A stretch of DNA of 64,000 nt from Myxococcota bacterium (GCA_028285625.1 JANQOX010000025.1:142461-206460); one strand, 5' to 3'; counted from the stretch's first letter, positions 30,794 to 39,367 are shown. Notes: generated by a model not told the origin, from the sequence alone. Numbers and translations: made by a program.

Positions 30794-32011
30794 TTGACCG
30801 ACCTCCCCGTGCTCGCCGACGTGAACCTGCTCGATGGGCGGCTGTATGCGGACGGCCCGCACGAGGCCTTCCGGTGGATGCGTGCGAATGCGCCGGTCTA
30901 CTGGGATCCGAACGCCGGGCTCTGGGGCATCACGAAGCACGCGCACGTGATGGAGGCGGCCAAGAGCCCTGGCGCGTTCGGCAACCGCCATGGCATGCGG
31001 CCGGACAGCCCCGCGCTTCCGTCGATGATCAACATGGACGGCAAGGACCACAAGCGACGCCGCAACCTGGTGAACGCCGGCTTCACGCCCCGTCGCGTGG
31101 CCGAGTACGAGCCCAAGGTCCGCGCCGTCGTGACGGACCTGATCGACGGCGTCTGCGAGCGCGGCGAATGCGACTTCGTGGCCGACGTGGCGGCGCCGCT
31201 GCCGATGATCCTGATCGGCGACATGCTCGGCGTGGCGCCGGAGGACCGCGACCAGCTGCTCCGCTGGTCCGACGACCTGATCGCCGGGGTGAATGCGACG
31301 GCGGCGCCCGAGGTCGCGGCCAAGGCGGCGCAGGCCTTTGCGGACTATGCCGCCTACAACGCCGACGTCGTGGCCGATCGTCGGGCGCGCGCCCCCGGCG
31401 ACGACCTGATGAGCCTGCTGGTGCACGCCGAGATCGACGGCGAGAAGCTCAGCGACGAGGCGATCCTCCAGGAAGGCCTGTTGATCCTCGTGGGCGGCGA
31501 CGAGACCACGCGCCACGTGATCACGGGAGGCATGCATCAGCTGCTGAAGAACCCGGCTGAGCGCGACAAGCTGCTGCGCGACCCGGGCAAGCTCGAAGGA
31601 GCCATCGAGGAGATGCTGCGCTGGGTCACGCCGATCCAGAACATGTCGCGCACCGCGCTGCGCGACGTCTCGTTCCACGGGCAGGCCATTCGCGAGGGCG
31701 ACAAGCTGCTGCTGCTCTACCCGTCGGCCAACCGGGACGAGGACGTCTTCGACGATCCCTACCGGTTCGACGTCGAGCGACATCCCAACGAGCACGTGGC
31801 CTTCGGAGGCTACGGGCCTCACTTCTGCCTGGGCCATGCGCTCGCGCGCCTCGAACTGCGGGTGATGTTCGAAGAGCTGCTGCGCAGGCTTCCGGACATG
31901 GTGCTCGCCACGGACGCGCCGCCTCCCATGCGCGCCTCGAACTTCATCACCGGCATCGAGCGGCTGCCCGTGCGCTTCGGCCCGGCACCGCGCGAGGGCA
32001 GGGCGAGCTAG
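30794..32011 (+). CDS. Cytochrome P450, CYP142-like (steroid side-chain C26-hydroxylase type)
   Basis: 405 residues from TTG 30794 (AAAGG eight bases upstream); a GTG at 30740 is in frame but lies in the operator. I-helix LLILVGGDETTRH (about 229-241), ExxR at 273-276 in IEEMLRWVTPIQNMSR, and heme loop VAFGGYGPHFCLG with Cys345. These blocks, together with the ending NFITGIERLPVRF, resemble mycobacterial CYP142, which oxidises the terminal carbon of the cholest-4-en-3-one side chain. With the KstR-like operator upstream and a KshB-like reductase two genes on, a steroid or related isoprenoid substrate is plausible. Not proven. Confidence 0.85.
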   Translation: MTDLPVLADVNLLDGRLYADGPHEAFRWMRANAPVYWDPNAGLWGITKHAHVMEAAKSPGAFGNRHGMRPDSPALPSMINMDGKDHKRRRNLVNAGFTPRRVAEYEPKVRAVVTDLIDGVCERGECDFVADVAAPLPMILIGDMLGVAPEDRDQLLRWSDDLIAGVNATAAPEVAAKAAQAFADYAAYNADVVADRRARAPGDDLMSLLVHAEIDGEKLSDEAILQEGLLILVGGDETTRHVITGGMHQLLKNPAERDKLLRDPGKLEGAIEEMLRWVTPIQNMSRTALRDVSFHGQAIREGDKLLLLYPSANRDEDVFDDPYRFDVERHPNEHVAFGGYGPHFCLGHALARLELRVMFEELLRRLPDMVLATDAPPPMRASNFITGIERLPVRFGPAPREGRAS

Positions 32012-32013
32012 CG

Positions 32014-33519
32014 ATGGCCGACCGGACCCCGCTTCCCGCCCCCCGCGCCCAGGCGTTCCCGACGGCCGGCGAGATGCTCCGCGATCTCGAGGCCGGCCGA
32101 ACCACGAGCCGCGTGCTGCTCGACGAACTGTTGGCTCGGGTCGAACGGGACCCCCACAACGCGGTGGTCAGCGTCGACGTCGAGAACGCCCGCGTCGCTG
32201 CCGATGCGGCCGACGCGGCGCGCGCTGCGGGAGAGCGCGTGGGGGCCCTGCACGGGCTGCCGATGACGGTGAAGGACTGCTTCGAGACCGAAGGCCTGCG
32301 CACCAGCTGTGGTGTTCCAGACCTCGCCGATCACGTCCCGGCCGCCGACGCCACGGCGGTGGCGCGGTTGCGCCAGGCGGGGGCGGTGATCTTCGGCAAG
32401 ACGAACACGCCCACCTGGGCCTCCGACTGGCAGACGACCAACCCGGTGTTCGGCCGTACCACCAACCCCCACGACCCGACCCGCACGCCGGGCGGCTCGT
32501 CGGGGGGCAGTGCCGCCGCGGTGGCGGCCGGGCTCACCCCGCTCGAGCTCGGCAGCGACATCGGCGGCTCGATCCGGGTGCCCGCTCATTGGAGCGGGGT
32601 CTGCGGGCACAAGCCCAGCCACGGGCTGGTGCCCCAGCGAGGTCACCTGCCGGGCTCGCCCGGCGATCTGGCGGATGCCGATCTGAACACGGTCGGCCCG
32701 CTGGCCCGTTGCGTCGCCGACCTGGCGCGGGCGCTCTCGGTGCTAGCGGGGCCGGCCGCCGATCGCGCGCGAGCCTGGCGTGTGGAACTGCCGCCGCCGC
32801 GCGCGACCGACCTGGCCGGTTTTCGCGTCGGCACCTGGCTGGACGAACCGGCCGGGCAGGTGGATGGCGAGGTCGCGGGCGTGATCCGCACCGCGCTGGA
32901 CGCACTCTCCGATGCGGGGGCGCGGATCGAGGAGCGCCATCCCCAGGTCTCCTACGCCGAGGCCGTGGACGTCTACACCCAGCTGCTCATGCCCCTGAAC
33001 ACGCGCGTGCACGGACCCGAGGAAGATGCCGGCCTCGAGGCCGTGGTGGCCGCGCTGCAGGACGACCCGGACGATCGCACCGCGCGAAGCCTGCGCGCCC
33101 ACCTGGTCCTGCACCGGGACTGGCTGCGGCTGAACGAGGCCCGCGAGCGCATCCGGGTGCGCTGGGCACAGTTCTTCGAAGACTACGACGTGCTGGTGTG
33201 CCCGGTGAACCTCACCGCGGCGATCCCCCACGATGACCGCCCGTTCTTCGAGCGCACGGTAGAGGTCGACGGTCGGCCGCGGCCCTATGCCGAGCAGATC
33301 GGCTGGCCGGGGCTGATCACCATGGCGCTGCTACCCAGTACCGTGATTCCGCTGGGCCGGACGCCGGAGGGCCTGCCCGTGGGCGCGCAGTTCGTCGGGC
33401 CGTTCCTCGAGGATCAGACGTCCCTCGCCTTTGCCGCCGCGGCCGAAGCCGTACTCGGCGTGGGCGCGCCTCCCCCGTCTCCACCGACGGGGGGTTCCAT
33501 CGCAGCGGTGAGCAGATAG
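32014..33519 (+). CDS. Amidase-signature hydrolase
   Basis: 501 residues, ATG two bases after the P450 stop. The Ser-cisSer-Lys triad is visible: Lys87 in PMTVKD, Ser162 in GGSSGGS, and nucleophile Ser186 in GSDIGGSIR. The 24-residue spacing of the serines is standard for the family. FGKTNTP and NPHDPTRTPGGSSGG are further hallmarks. Family members cleave amides from aryl-, fatty-acyl- or nitrile-derived compounds. Why an amidase should sit in a P450 operon is unclear; detoxification or scavenging of amide-linked substrates is a guess. Confidence 0.92.
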   Translation: MADRTPLPAPRAQAFPTAGEMLRDLEAGRTTSRVLLDELLARVERDPHNAVVSVDVENARVAADAADAARAAGERVGALHGLPMTVKDCFETEGLRTSCGVPDLADHVPAADATAVARLRQAGAVIFGKTNTPTWASDWQTTNPVFGRTTNPHDPTRTPGGSSGGSAAAVAAGLTPLELGSDIGGSIRVPAHWSGVCGHKPSHGLVPQRGHLPGSPGDLADADLNTVGPLARCVADLARALSVLAGPAADRARAWRVELPPPRATDLAGFRVGTWLDEPAGQVDGEVAGVIRTALDALSDAGARIEERHPQVSYAEAVDVYTQLLMPLNTRVHGPEEDAGLEAVVAALQDDPDDRTARSLRAHLVLHRDWLRLNEARERIRVRWAQFFEDYDVLVCPVNLTAAIPHDDRPFFERTVEVDGRPRPYAEQIGWPGLITMALLPSTVIPLGRTPEGLPVGAQFVGPFLEDQTSLAFAAAAEAVLGVGAPPPSPPTGGSIAAVSR

Positions 33520-33528
33520 GGAGTTCCA

Positions 33529-34593
33529 TTGGACTGGGTTGAGCTGCGGATCGCCGAGGTCGTCCAGGAGACGGCCGATTCCCGATCGTTCGTCCTCGAC
33601 GTTCCGGCGGGCCTCGAGGACCGGTTTGCCTACCGGGCGGGCCAGTTCCTCACCTTCGAGGTGCAGATCGATGGGGCGCGGCTGCTGCGCTGCTATTCGC
33701 TCGCGAGCTGCCCCGAGCTGGGCGAGCGGCCGAAGGTCACGGTCAAGCGGATCGACGACGGGCGCGTGTCGAACTGGATGAACGACCGGCTCGCCGCAGG
33801 AGACACGGTTCGCGTCCTGCCCCCGGGTGGCCGGTTCGTGCTGCGCGATGCGGCGCGACCGCTGCTGCTGTTCGCGGCGGGTAGCGGCATCACCCCGGTC
33901 ATCGCCCTGGTCAAGTCGGCGCTCACGGGGACGGCGCGACCGGTGCGCCTGGTCTACGCGAACCGTGACCGTGCCAGCACGATCTTCGCGAGCGAGGTCG
34001 ACGCACTGGCGGCGGCGCATCCCGAGCGGCTGTCGCTCGCCCTGCACCACGACGTCGATGCGGGCTTTCTCGACGCGGCCGGTGCGGGTGTGCATGCCCA
34101 GGGGTGGGCGCATGGCGACTGCTACGTCTGCGGTCCCGGCCCGTTCATGGACGTGGTCGTGGCCGGGGCCTCGGCCGCCGGCGTCGAGGAAGAGCGCCTG
34201 TTCATCGAGCGCTTCGAGTCGCCTCCCGACGGCCAGGCGCCGGGCGCCGCCGACCCGTCGCAGTCCGACCCGTCGCAGTCCGACCGCGCGCCGACCCCGG
34301 CCGAAGCGGGCGAAGTCGCCCCGGAGACCCTCACGATCCGGCTCGAGGGCACCACCACCGAGGTGCCCTACGACGGGCGGTCCACGGTACTGGCCGCCGC
34401 CCAGGCCGCAGGTCTCGATCCGCCCTACGCGTGCACCGAGGGCTTCTGCGGGTCGTGTGCGGCGCGGCTGGCCTCGGGCCGCGCCGAGATGGGCGCGAAC
34501 GACGTGTTCAACAAGAACGAAGTGGCCCAGGGCCACGTGCTCACGTGCCAGGCGCGCGTCGTCGCCGGTCCCTGCGAGGTCGTCTACGAGTGA
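33529..34593 (+). CDS. Ferredoxin-NAD(P)H reductase with plant-type 2Fe-2S domain (KshB/PaaE-like)
   Basis: 354 residues, TTG start with AGGGAG five bases upstream. FAD domain with RCYSLAS (54-60), NAD(P) domain with AAGSGITP and CGPGPFM (201-207), then a linker and a C-terminal 2Fe-2S domain with Cys302, 307, 310 and 340 (C-x4-C-x2-C-x29-C). The linear order matches KshB, which supplies electrons to the 3-ketosteroid 9-alpha-hydroxylase, and PaaE/HmfE relatives. It may serve the P450 at 30794 or an oxygenase elsewhere. The linker (about 232-265) contains a duplicated DPSQS. Confidence 0.9.
   Translation: MDWVELRIAEVVQETADSRSFVLDVPAGLEDRFAYRAGQFLTFEVQIDGARLLRCYSLASCPELGERPKVTVKRIDDGRVSNWMNDRLAAGDTVRVLPPGGRFVLRDAARPLLLFAAGSGITPVIALVKSALTGTARPVRLVYANRDRASTIFASEVDALAAAHPERLSLALHHDVDAGFLDAAGAGVHAQGWAHGDCYVCGPGPFMDVVVAGASAAGVEEERLFIERFESPPDGQAPGAADPSQSDPSQSDRAPTPAEAGEVAPETLTIRLEGTTTEVPYDGRSTVLAAAQAAGLDPPYACTEGFCGSCAARLASGRAEMGANDVFNKNEVAQGHVLTCQARVVAGPCEVVYE
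34252..34281 (+). repeat. 15-base tandem duplication in the reductase linker
   Basis: Two exact adjacent copies of a 15-base unit (34252-34266 and 34267-34281) encode DPSQS twice. In frame, so the protein is intact. It sits in the flexible linker between the NAD and iron-sulfur domains. Confidence 0.8.
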
Positions 34594-34603
34594 GGAGCGT
34601 GCC

Positions 34604-35761
34604 ATGGCCGATCGCCTCGACGCCGAAGATCTGATCGCGACCGCCCGCAGCCAGGCCGGCCTCGAAGACTTCGGCTCGCCGGACTTTCGCGAGGGCCTCG
34701 GCGTGCTGCTCGAGACCTACGCGCGAGCGGGCCTCGACGAGCGGCGCACGCGTCGCGAGCGCCGACGCCTGCTCGGGCTGCTCGCGACGCGACTGCGCAT
34801 CCAGGCGGCGTTCGAGCAACACCCGGAGATCCGAAGTCGGCCCGTGCGTGCGCCGCTCTACCTCACCGGCTTCCCGCGCACGGGGACCTCTGCGCTGTTC
34901 AATCTGCTGGGCGCCGACCCCGCGAGCCGCCCGTTGCTGCTCTGGGAGGGGATCTTCCCGGACCCGCTGCCGGATCCGCTGCCGGAGGGGGAAGAAGACC
35001 CGCGGCTCACCATGCTGCGCAAGTACTACGACGATGCGATCGCCAAGAACCCCGAGTTCGCCAAGATCCACGAGGCCCGGGCCGATCTGCCCGAGGAATG
35101 CGTGATGCTCCAGGCGCACGCGTTCTGCGACGTGCAGGTAGGCATCGAGGTGCTTCTCGACCCCTATCGCTCGTGGTTCGAGGCCCAGGACCTGAGGCCC
35201 GCCTACGCGTACTACGCGGACCTGCTGCGCATGGTGGACTGGCAGCGTCCCGGCGAGCGGTGGCTGCTCAAGTCGCCCGCGCACCTCTGGGCCCTCGACA
35301 TCCTGGTCGAGCTGTTTCCGGATGTGGGGGTCGTGCTCACCCACCGGGACCCGGTCGAGATCGTGGGCTCGTACTGCAGCATGATGGCCACGCTCGCCGA
35401 AGGCATGGCGGCCGTCACCCCGACGACGCTGGGCCCCGCGGTTCTCGAGTCGCTCGCGACCATGATGGAGCGGGGCATGCGCGCCCGCGGCCAGTCGGAC
35501 CCGAAGCGATTCCTGGACGTCGACTACCGCGCGTTTCTGGCGGAACCGATGGCGACGGCCGAGACCATCTACCGGCACTTCGGGTTGCCTCTGCCGGCCG
35601 AGGCCGAGGCAAGGCTGCGCGCACACGTCGAAGCGAGCCCGCAGCACCGGCACGGCACCCACGACTACGATCTCGAGCGCTTTGGCCTTTCGCCGGAGGG
35701 GGTGCGGGAGCGCCTGTCCGAGTACCTGACGCACCACGGACTCGCGGTGGCGCCGGCGTGA
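34604..35761 (+). CDS. Sulfotransferase-family protein
   Basis: 385 residues; GAGGAG seven bases before the ATG. The PAPS 5'-phosphosulfate loop is LTGFPRTGTSALFNLL (about residues 87-102), and the 3'-phosphate region is LTHRDPVEIVGSYCSMM. LLKSPAHLWALDIL is typical of the Sulfotransfer_3 group seen in Deltaproteobacteria and mycobacteria, which act on lipids, sterols or carbohydrates. It would need PAPS; no PAPS synthesis genes are in the window. It overlaps the following SDR by GTGA. Acceptor unknown, with a steroid or lipid alcohol favoured by context. Confidence 0.85.
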   Translation: MADRLDAEDLIATARSQAGLEDFGSPDFREGLGVLLETYARAGLDERRTRRERRRLLGLLATRLRIQAAFEQHPEIRSRPVRAPLYLTGFPRTGTSALFNLLGADPASRPLLLWEGIFPDPLPDPLPEGEEDPRLTMLRKYYDDAIAKNPEFAKIHEARADLPEECVMLQAHAFCDVQVGIEVLLDPYRSWFEAQDLRPAYAYYADLLRMVDWQRPGERWLLKSPAHLWALDILVELFPDVGVVLTHRDPVEIVGSYCSMMATLAEGMAAVTPTTLGPAVLESLATMMERGMRARGQSDPKRFLDVDYRAFLAEPMATAETIYRHFGLPLPAEAEARLRAHVEASPQHRHGTHDYDLERFGLSPEGVRERLSEYLTHHGLAVAPA

Positions 35762-36567
35762 GCGACCCCGACGCCGAGCTGCGCAACCGCTATGGGCCCG
35801 TGGCTGCCGTGCTCGGCGCGGGCCAGGGTATCGGTCGCGCCTTCGCCCAGGGCCTGGCGGCTCGAGGGTTCGAGCTGCTGCTGGTGGACGTCGATGAGCG
35901 GGCGCTCGAGGCCGCGCAACGCGAACTCGAAGCGGACGGCGCCAGGGTCGAGGCCCACCGACTCGACCTTGCGTCCCGCGACGCCGGGGACGCGCTCGCC
36001 TCATGGGCGCGTCGCCACGAGGTCGGCCTCGCCGTGTACAGCGCAGCTCGCGCGCCGGTCGGGAGCTTCCTGGCGGCCGCGCCGGCCGGCCTGCGTGAGG
36101 CGATCGCGGTGAACTGCGGCGGTGCCCTGGCCGCGTGCCATGCGCTCGCGGGGCCCATGGTCGGGCGGGGCCGCGGTGGCCTGGTGCTGCTCACCTCGCT
36201 GGCGGGGCTTCAGGGGACGGGCACCGTGGCGGCCTACTCGGCGACCAAGGCCTTCGATCTCGCCCTGGCCGAGGCGCTCTGGTGGGAGCTCGGCGAGCAG
36301 GGCGTGGACGTGCTGGCACTCGTCGCCGGCTCCACCGATACGCCGGGTTTTCGCGGGTCGCGCCCGAAGCTCGCGTCGAGCGCCGTGCTCGATCCTCCCG
36401 AGCGGGTGGTGGACGAAGGTCTCGCCCACCTCGCCCACGGGCCCGTGCACGTCGTGGGAGAGGGAAACCGCAAGGTCGCCCGGGCCCTCGAATCCATGGA
36501 CAGGGCGGATCGGATCCGACTGATCAGCGAGCAGACGCGGGCGCTCTATCCCGGCGAGGATCCCTGA
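35758..36567 (+). CDS. Short-chain dehydrogenase/reductase
   Basis: 269 residues, GTG in a GTGA overlap with the sulfotransferase. The nucleotide loop is atypical: LGAGQGIGRAF instead of TGASxGIG. The NNAG position reads YSAAR. The active-site Ser (LLTSLAG) and YSATK Tyr/Lys are intact (about 161-165). DVDERALEAAQREL suggests an NAD preference from the acidic end of strand 2. GSTDTPGF replaces the usual PGxxxT. Resembles SDRs in steroid/polyketide clusters; substrate unknown. Confidence 0.88.
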   Translation: MSDPDAELRNRYGPVAAVLGAGQGIGRAFAQGLAARGFELLLVDVDERALEAAQRELEADGARVEAHRLDLASRDAGDALASWARRHEVGLAVYSAARAPVGSFLAAAPAGLREAIAVNCGGALAACHALAGPMVGRGRGGLVLLTSLAGLQGTGTVAAYSATKAFDLALAEALWWELGEQGVDVLALVAGSTDTPGFRGSRPKLASSAVLDPPERVVDEGLAHLAHGPVHVVGEGNRKVARALESMDRADRIRLISEQTRALYPGEDP

Positions 36568-36662
36568 GGCGTGTCGTGCCGCGCGATCGGGCCCGAGTGC
36601 GCAGGGCGCGCTGCAGGGATACGCTCAAGCGGTGGTCGGGTCTGGCCGCAGGAGGACGAGAC

Positions 36663-36908
36663 GTGCCGAAGCGCCGAACCACGCGATGGATGCCGGTCGC
36701 GATCCTGATGCTGGCGTTGCTCGCTCCCGCGGGCGCCTGGTCGGATCCGCATGATCCCCAGGAGTCGGGCCACCCGTTCCGCGTGCTCGCGTACGTGTTG
36801 CACCCCGTGGGTGTCGTCATCGATACGGTCGTGTTTCGGCCCGCGCACTGGTTCGTGCATCGCGCCGACTGGCTCGAGACGCTCTTCGGCCACGACGACC
36901 ACGACTGA
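36663..36908 (+). CDS. Small exported hypothetical protein
   Basis: 81 residues, GTG start with AGGAGG seven bases upstream. A signal peptide or anchor (VAILMLALLAPAGAWS) is followed by an unusual short mature part rich in His, Phe and Trp: HPFRVLAYVLHPVGVVIDTV, then FRPAHWFVHRADWLETLFGH. The mature part could lie on or in a membrane. The same FRPxHW...IFGH pattern is familiar from small uncharacterised deltaproteobacterial proteins. No function known. Lies 95 bases after the SDR gene. Confidence 0.7.
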   Translation: MPKRRTTRWMPVAILMLALLAPAGAWSDPHDPQESGHPFRVLAYVLHPVGVVIDTVVFRPAHWFVHRADWLETLFGHDDHD

Positions 36909-36961
36909 GCCCGCGGCGCCCGCGCAGCCTCACCGCCCGGGGCCGCGCAAGAATCGATGAA

Positions 36962-36979
36962 GCGGCGCGTTTTCGCCGC
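36962..36979 (+). terminator. Stem-loop between the small exported gene and lptC
   Basis: GCGGCG (36962-36967) and CGCCGC (36974-36979) arms with loop CGTTTT. The Ts are in the loop rather than after the stem, so it is weak as an intrinsic terminator. It may insulate the lpt promoter just downstream. Confidence 0.3.
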
Positions 36980-36991
36980 GCGATCAAGTGC

Positions 36992-37019
36992 TTGCCCGGG
37001 TGAGCGCCCTGGGTATGAT
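36992..37019 (+). promoter_or_regulatory. Sigma-70-type promoter of the lptC-lptA-lptB run
   Basis: TTGCCC (36992-36997), 16 bases, then TATGAT (37014-37019), preceded by GGG. This is the best -35/-10 pair in the window. Predicted start near 37026, only about four bases before the ATG at 37030, so the mRNA may be leaderless or nearly so. Confidence 0.6.
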
Positions 37020-37029
37020 GTTTGCATCC

Positions 37030-37584
37030 ATGCCCAGGAACCCCTGCGCCAGGTCCCTCGGGACGCTTCTCGTTGCAGTTCTCGGCCTGGCCATCGCCGC
37101 CGGGGCAAGCGGCCAGGAGTCCAGACTCGACCTCGAGGCGCGCAGCGAGCCGCGCGAGTCCCAGGTCGATCTCGGCAAGATGACCTACGTCTCGAGCCGC
37201 GGGACCACGAACGAGATGATCGTGGATGCCGAGACGGCCCGGATCCTGCCGGACGAAGAGGTGGCCCACCTGCGCGACGTCCACATCCGGATGGCCGCCG
37301 CACAGGGCGGGGACGGTGGCCTCGACATGACCTGCGATGAGGGTCGCTTCGACTTCGAGACCGGTGACTTCATCGCGACCGGGAACGTGCGCGGGCGCAC
37401 CACCAACGGGCGTCGTTTCGAGACGACCGTCGTCCGGTACAGCCACGAGACCTCCCTGGTGACGACGGACGTGCCGGTTCTGATCCGTGACGATGCGGGG
37501 ACGTACCGAGGCGGCGGCTTCGACTACTACCTCGAGGAGGACCGATTCCGCATTCGCGGCGGGGCGTCGGTCGTGCAGGAGTGA
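37030..37584 (+). CDS. lptC: LPS export protein LptC (periplasmic bridge component)
   Basis: 184 residues from ATG 37030. Upstream in-frame ATG/GTG codons (37015, 37018, 36988) overlap or precede the promoter, and none has a Shine-Dalgarno sequence. An N-terminal hydrophobic anchor (LGTLLVAVLGLAIAAGASG) precedes beta-jellyroll repeats typical of LptC/OstA: KMTYVSSRGTTNEMIVDAET, MTCDEGRFDFETGDFIATGN, and GGGFDYYLEEDRFRIRGGASV. LptC accepts LPS from the LptBFG transporter and passes it to LptA. Position directly before lptA and lptB supports the call, although sequence identity in this family is low. Confidence 0.75.
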   Translation: MPRNPCARSLGTLLVAVLGLAIAAGASGQESRLDLEARSEPRESQVDLGKMTYVSSRGTTNEMIVDAETARILPDEEVAHLRDVHIRMAAAQGGDGGLDMTCDEGRFDFETGDFIATGNVRGRTTNGRRFETTVVRYSHETSLVTTDVPVLIRDDAGTYRGGGFDYYLEEDRFRIRGGASVVQE

Positions 37585-37586
37585 CC

Positions 37587-38621
37587 ATGAACGAGCTGGA
37601 GAACGAGGGGCGCGCCGGTCGCGCGAGGGCGCACGGCCGGGGGGCGCCGATCGTGGCGGCTCTGGTGGCGCTGCTGGTCGCGGCGGTGTGGCCGGCGACG
37701 GTCGCGTCGGGTGCAGCGCGAAGCGTCGGCATCGCGCCGTTCGAGCGCGTCGCTGCCGAAGGCACCGGCGTGCCCGACATCGCAGGTCGGTTGGCGCAGC
37801 GCCTGGGGACGAAGGGGCTGAGCCGCGTGGTGGGCCCGCTCGAACTGGGCGCGGCTGCGGCGGCCGAGCCGTCCCCCGCAGACGTTTCGCGCTGGGCCGG
37901 GCAGGGCGGTGTCTCCTACATCGTGGTGGGGCGCACCACGCGTTTGGGAAACGCGGTGAGCGTCACTGCGCGCCTGCTGGATCCGGCTGACGGCGAGGCG
38001 CTCGGTACGCCCATGGTCGAGGAGGCGGGTCGGCCCGAAGAACTGGGTCGGGCCATCGAATCGCTGGCCGACCAGGTGATCTCCCGCATGGAGGCGTCCC
38101 CGTCCACGGCGGCGCCTGCGACGGCCGCGGCCGCCGGAGCTGCGGCCGCGACGGGCGCCGCGGCGGCGGCCACGCCGGCCGTGGCGGCGCGCCCGCCGAG
38201 CCCTTCCCAGAGTTCGGGCGGGCCGATCTCGATCCGGGCGGACTCGCTCGAGGTGCTGGACGGGGCCAACAAGAAGATGCTCTTCCGGGGCAACGTGCGC
38301 GCCAAGCAGGAGGGGTTCATCGTCTACTCCAGCCGGCTCGAGGCCTCCTACCCGAAGGGCAGCAGCCAGCCCGATCGCATGATCGCCACGGGCTCGGTGC
38401 GGATCGAAGAGGACGAACGCACCGCGCGCTGTGGCAAGGCCACCTACTATCGCAAGGACCGGAAGGTCGTGTGCGTCGAGAAGGCAGCCGTCGTGCAGAA
38501 GTGCGACGAGGTGCGGGGCGACAAGATCACGTTCTACCTGGACCGCGACGTGCTGAAGGTCGAGGGCGGGGCCGACGTGAGCCTCGACTCCGAGGACCCC
38601 AGCTGCGAGTCCGACTCGTGA
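37587..38621 (+). CDS. lptA: LptA/OstA-domain protein with an extra N-terminal domain
   Basis: 344 residues, about twice normal LptA. ATG 37587 is chosen because CAGGAG lies six bases upstream; a GTG at 37581 overlaps the lptC stop. After a membrane segment (21-40), residues 46-168 form a domain resembling TolB-N/FlgO-type folds (SVGIAPFERVAAEGTGVPDI ... GVSYIVVGRTTRLGNAVSVT). An Ala/Pro-rich linker (170-210) follows. The LptA domain (213-333) is evident: ISIRADSLEVLDGANKKMLF, RGNVRAKQ, IATGSVRIEEDERTARCGKA. LptA forms the periplasmic LPS bridge. Four Cys cluster at the end. The N-terminal domain's role is unknown. Confidence 0.8.
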   Translation: MNELENEGRAGRARAHGRGAPIVAALVALLVAAVWPATVASGAARSVGIAPFERVAAEGTGVPDIAGRLAQRLGTKGLSRVVGPLELGAAAAAEPSPADVSRWAGQGGVSYIVVGRTTRLGNAVSVTARLLDPADGEALGTPMVEEAGRPEELGRAIESLADQVISRMEASPSTAAPATAAAAGAAAATGAAAAATPAVAARPPSPSQSSGGPISIRADSLEVLDGANKKMLFRGNVRAKQEGFIVYSSRLEASYPKGSSQPDRMIATGSVRIEEDERTARCGKATYYRKDRKVVCVEKAAVVQKCDEVRGDKITFYLDRDVLKVEGGADVSLDSEDPSCESDS

Positions 38622-39352
38622 GCGATCTGCGCATCTGGACCGACGGGCTGGTCAAGCGCTACGGGGACCGCAACGTCGTCGATGGGTTGGACCTCGAGGT
38701 GCGTCTCGGTGAGGTGGTCGGTCTGCTCGGTCCGAACGGGGCCGGCAAGACGACGAGCTTCAACATGATCGTCGGTGGCATCCGGCCGACCTCCGGTCGG
38801 GTGTTCCTCGGGGACATGGACGTGACCGAGTTGCCCATGTTCCAGCGGGCGCGCCTCGGCGTGGTCTATCTCCCGCAGGAGCCGTCGGTCTTTCGCAAGC
38901 TCTCGGTCGCCGACAACGTGAACGCCATCCTCGAGACCGTCGAGCCCGATGCGCAACTGCGCCGCGAGCGTCTCGGAGAACTTCTGAACGAGCTCGGACT
39001 GGCCGATAAGGCGGGGCAGCGAGCGGACTCGCTCTCGGGCGGCGAACGGCGCCGCGTCGAGATCACCCGCGCGCTCGTACTGGATCCCAAGTTCTTGCTA
39101 CTCGACGAGCCCTTCACCGGCATCGACCCCATCGCCGTGATCGACATCCAGAAGATCGTCGAGCAGCTCAAGCTGCGCGGCATCGGCGTCGTCATCACCG
39201 AACACAAGGTGCGCGAGGCGCTGGCGATCTGCGATCGGGCCTACGTCATCAAGGACGGGAACATCATTCGCAACGGCAGCCCCGAGGAGATCGCCGCAGA
39301 CCCCCAGGTCCGCGAGTTCTACCTGGGAGAGAACTTCGAGCTCCAGCGCTAG
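38618..39352 (+). CDS. lptB: LPS export ABC transporter ATPase LptB
   Basis: 244 residues, GTG in a GTGA overlap with lptA. Walker A GPNGAGKTT (38-46), Q-loop LPQEPSVFRKLSV, signature LSGGERRRVEI, Walker B LLLDEPFTGIDPIAV and switch His in TEHKVREAL. The sequence YLPQEPSVFRKL with GIDPIAVxDIQ is diagnostic of LptB rather than other ABC ATPases. LptB powers LPS extraction with LptF/LptG, which are not in this window. Sixteen bases separate it from rpoN, the usual gene order. Confidence 0.97.
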   Translation: MSDLRIWTDGLVKRYGDRNVVDGLDLEVRLGEVVGLLGPNGAGKTTSFNMIVGGIRPTSGRVFLGDMDVTELPMFQRARLGVVYLPQEPSVFRKLSVADNVNAILETVEPDAQLRRERLGELLNELGLADKAGQRADSLSGGERRRVEITRALVLDPKFLLLDEPFTGIDPIAVIDIQKIVEQLKLRGIGVVITEHKVREALAICDRAYVIKDGNIIRNGSPEEIAADPQVREFYLGENFELQR

Positions 39353-39367
39353 CTGAGCAGGAACGTC

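Noticed and set aside
34252..34281. VNTR or mobile repeat
   Set aside because: It has only two in-frame copies in a flexible linker, so it is an ordinary small duplication.
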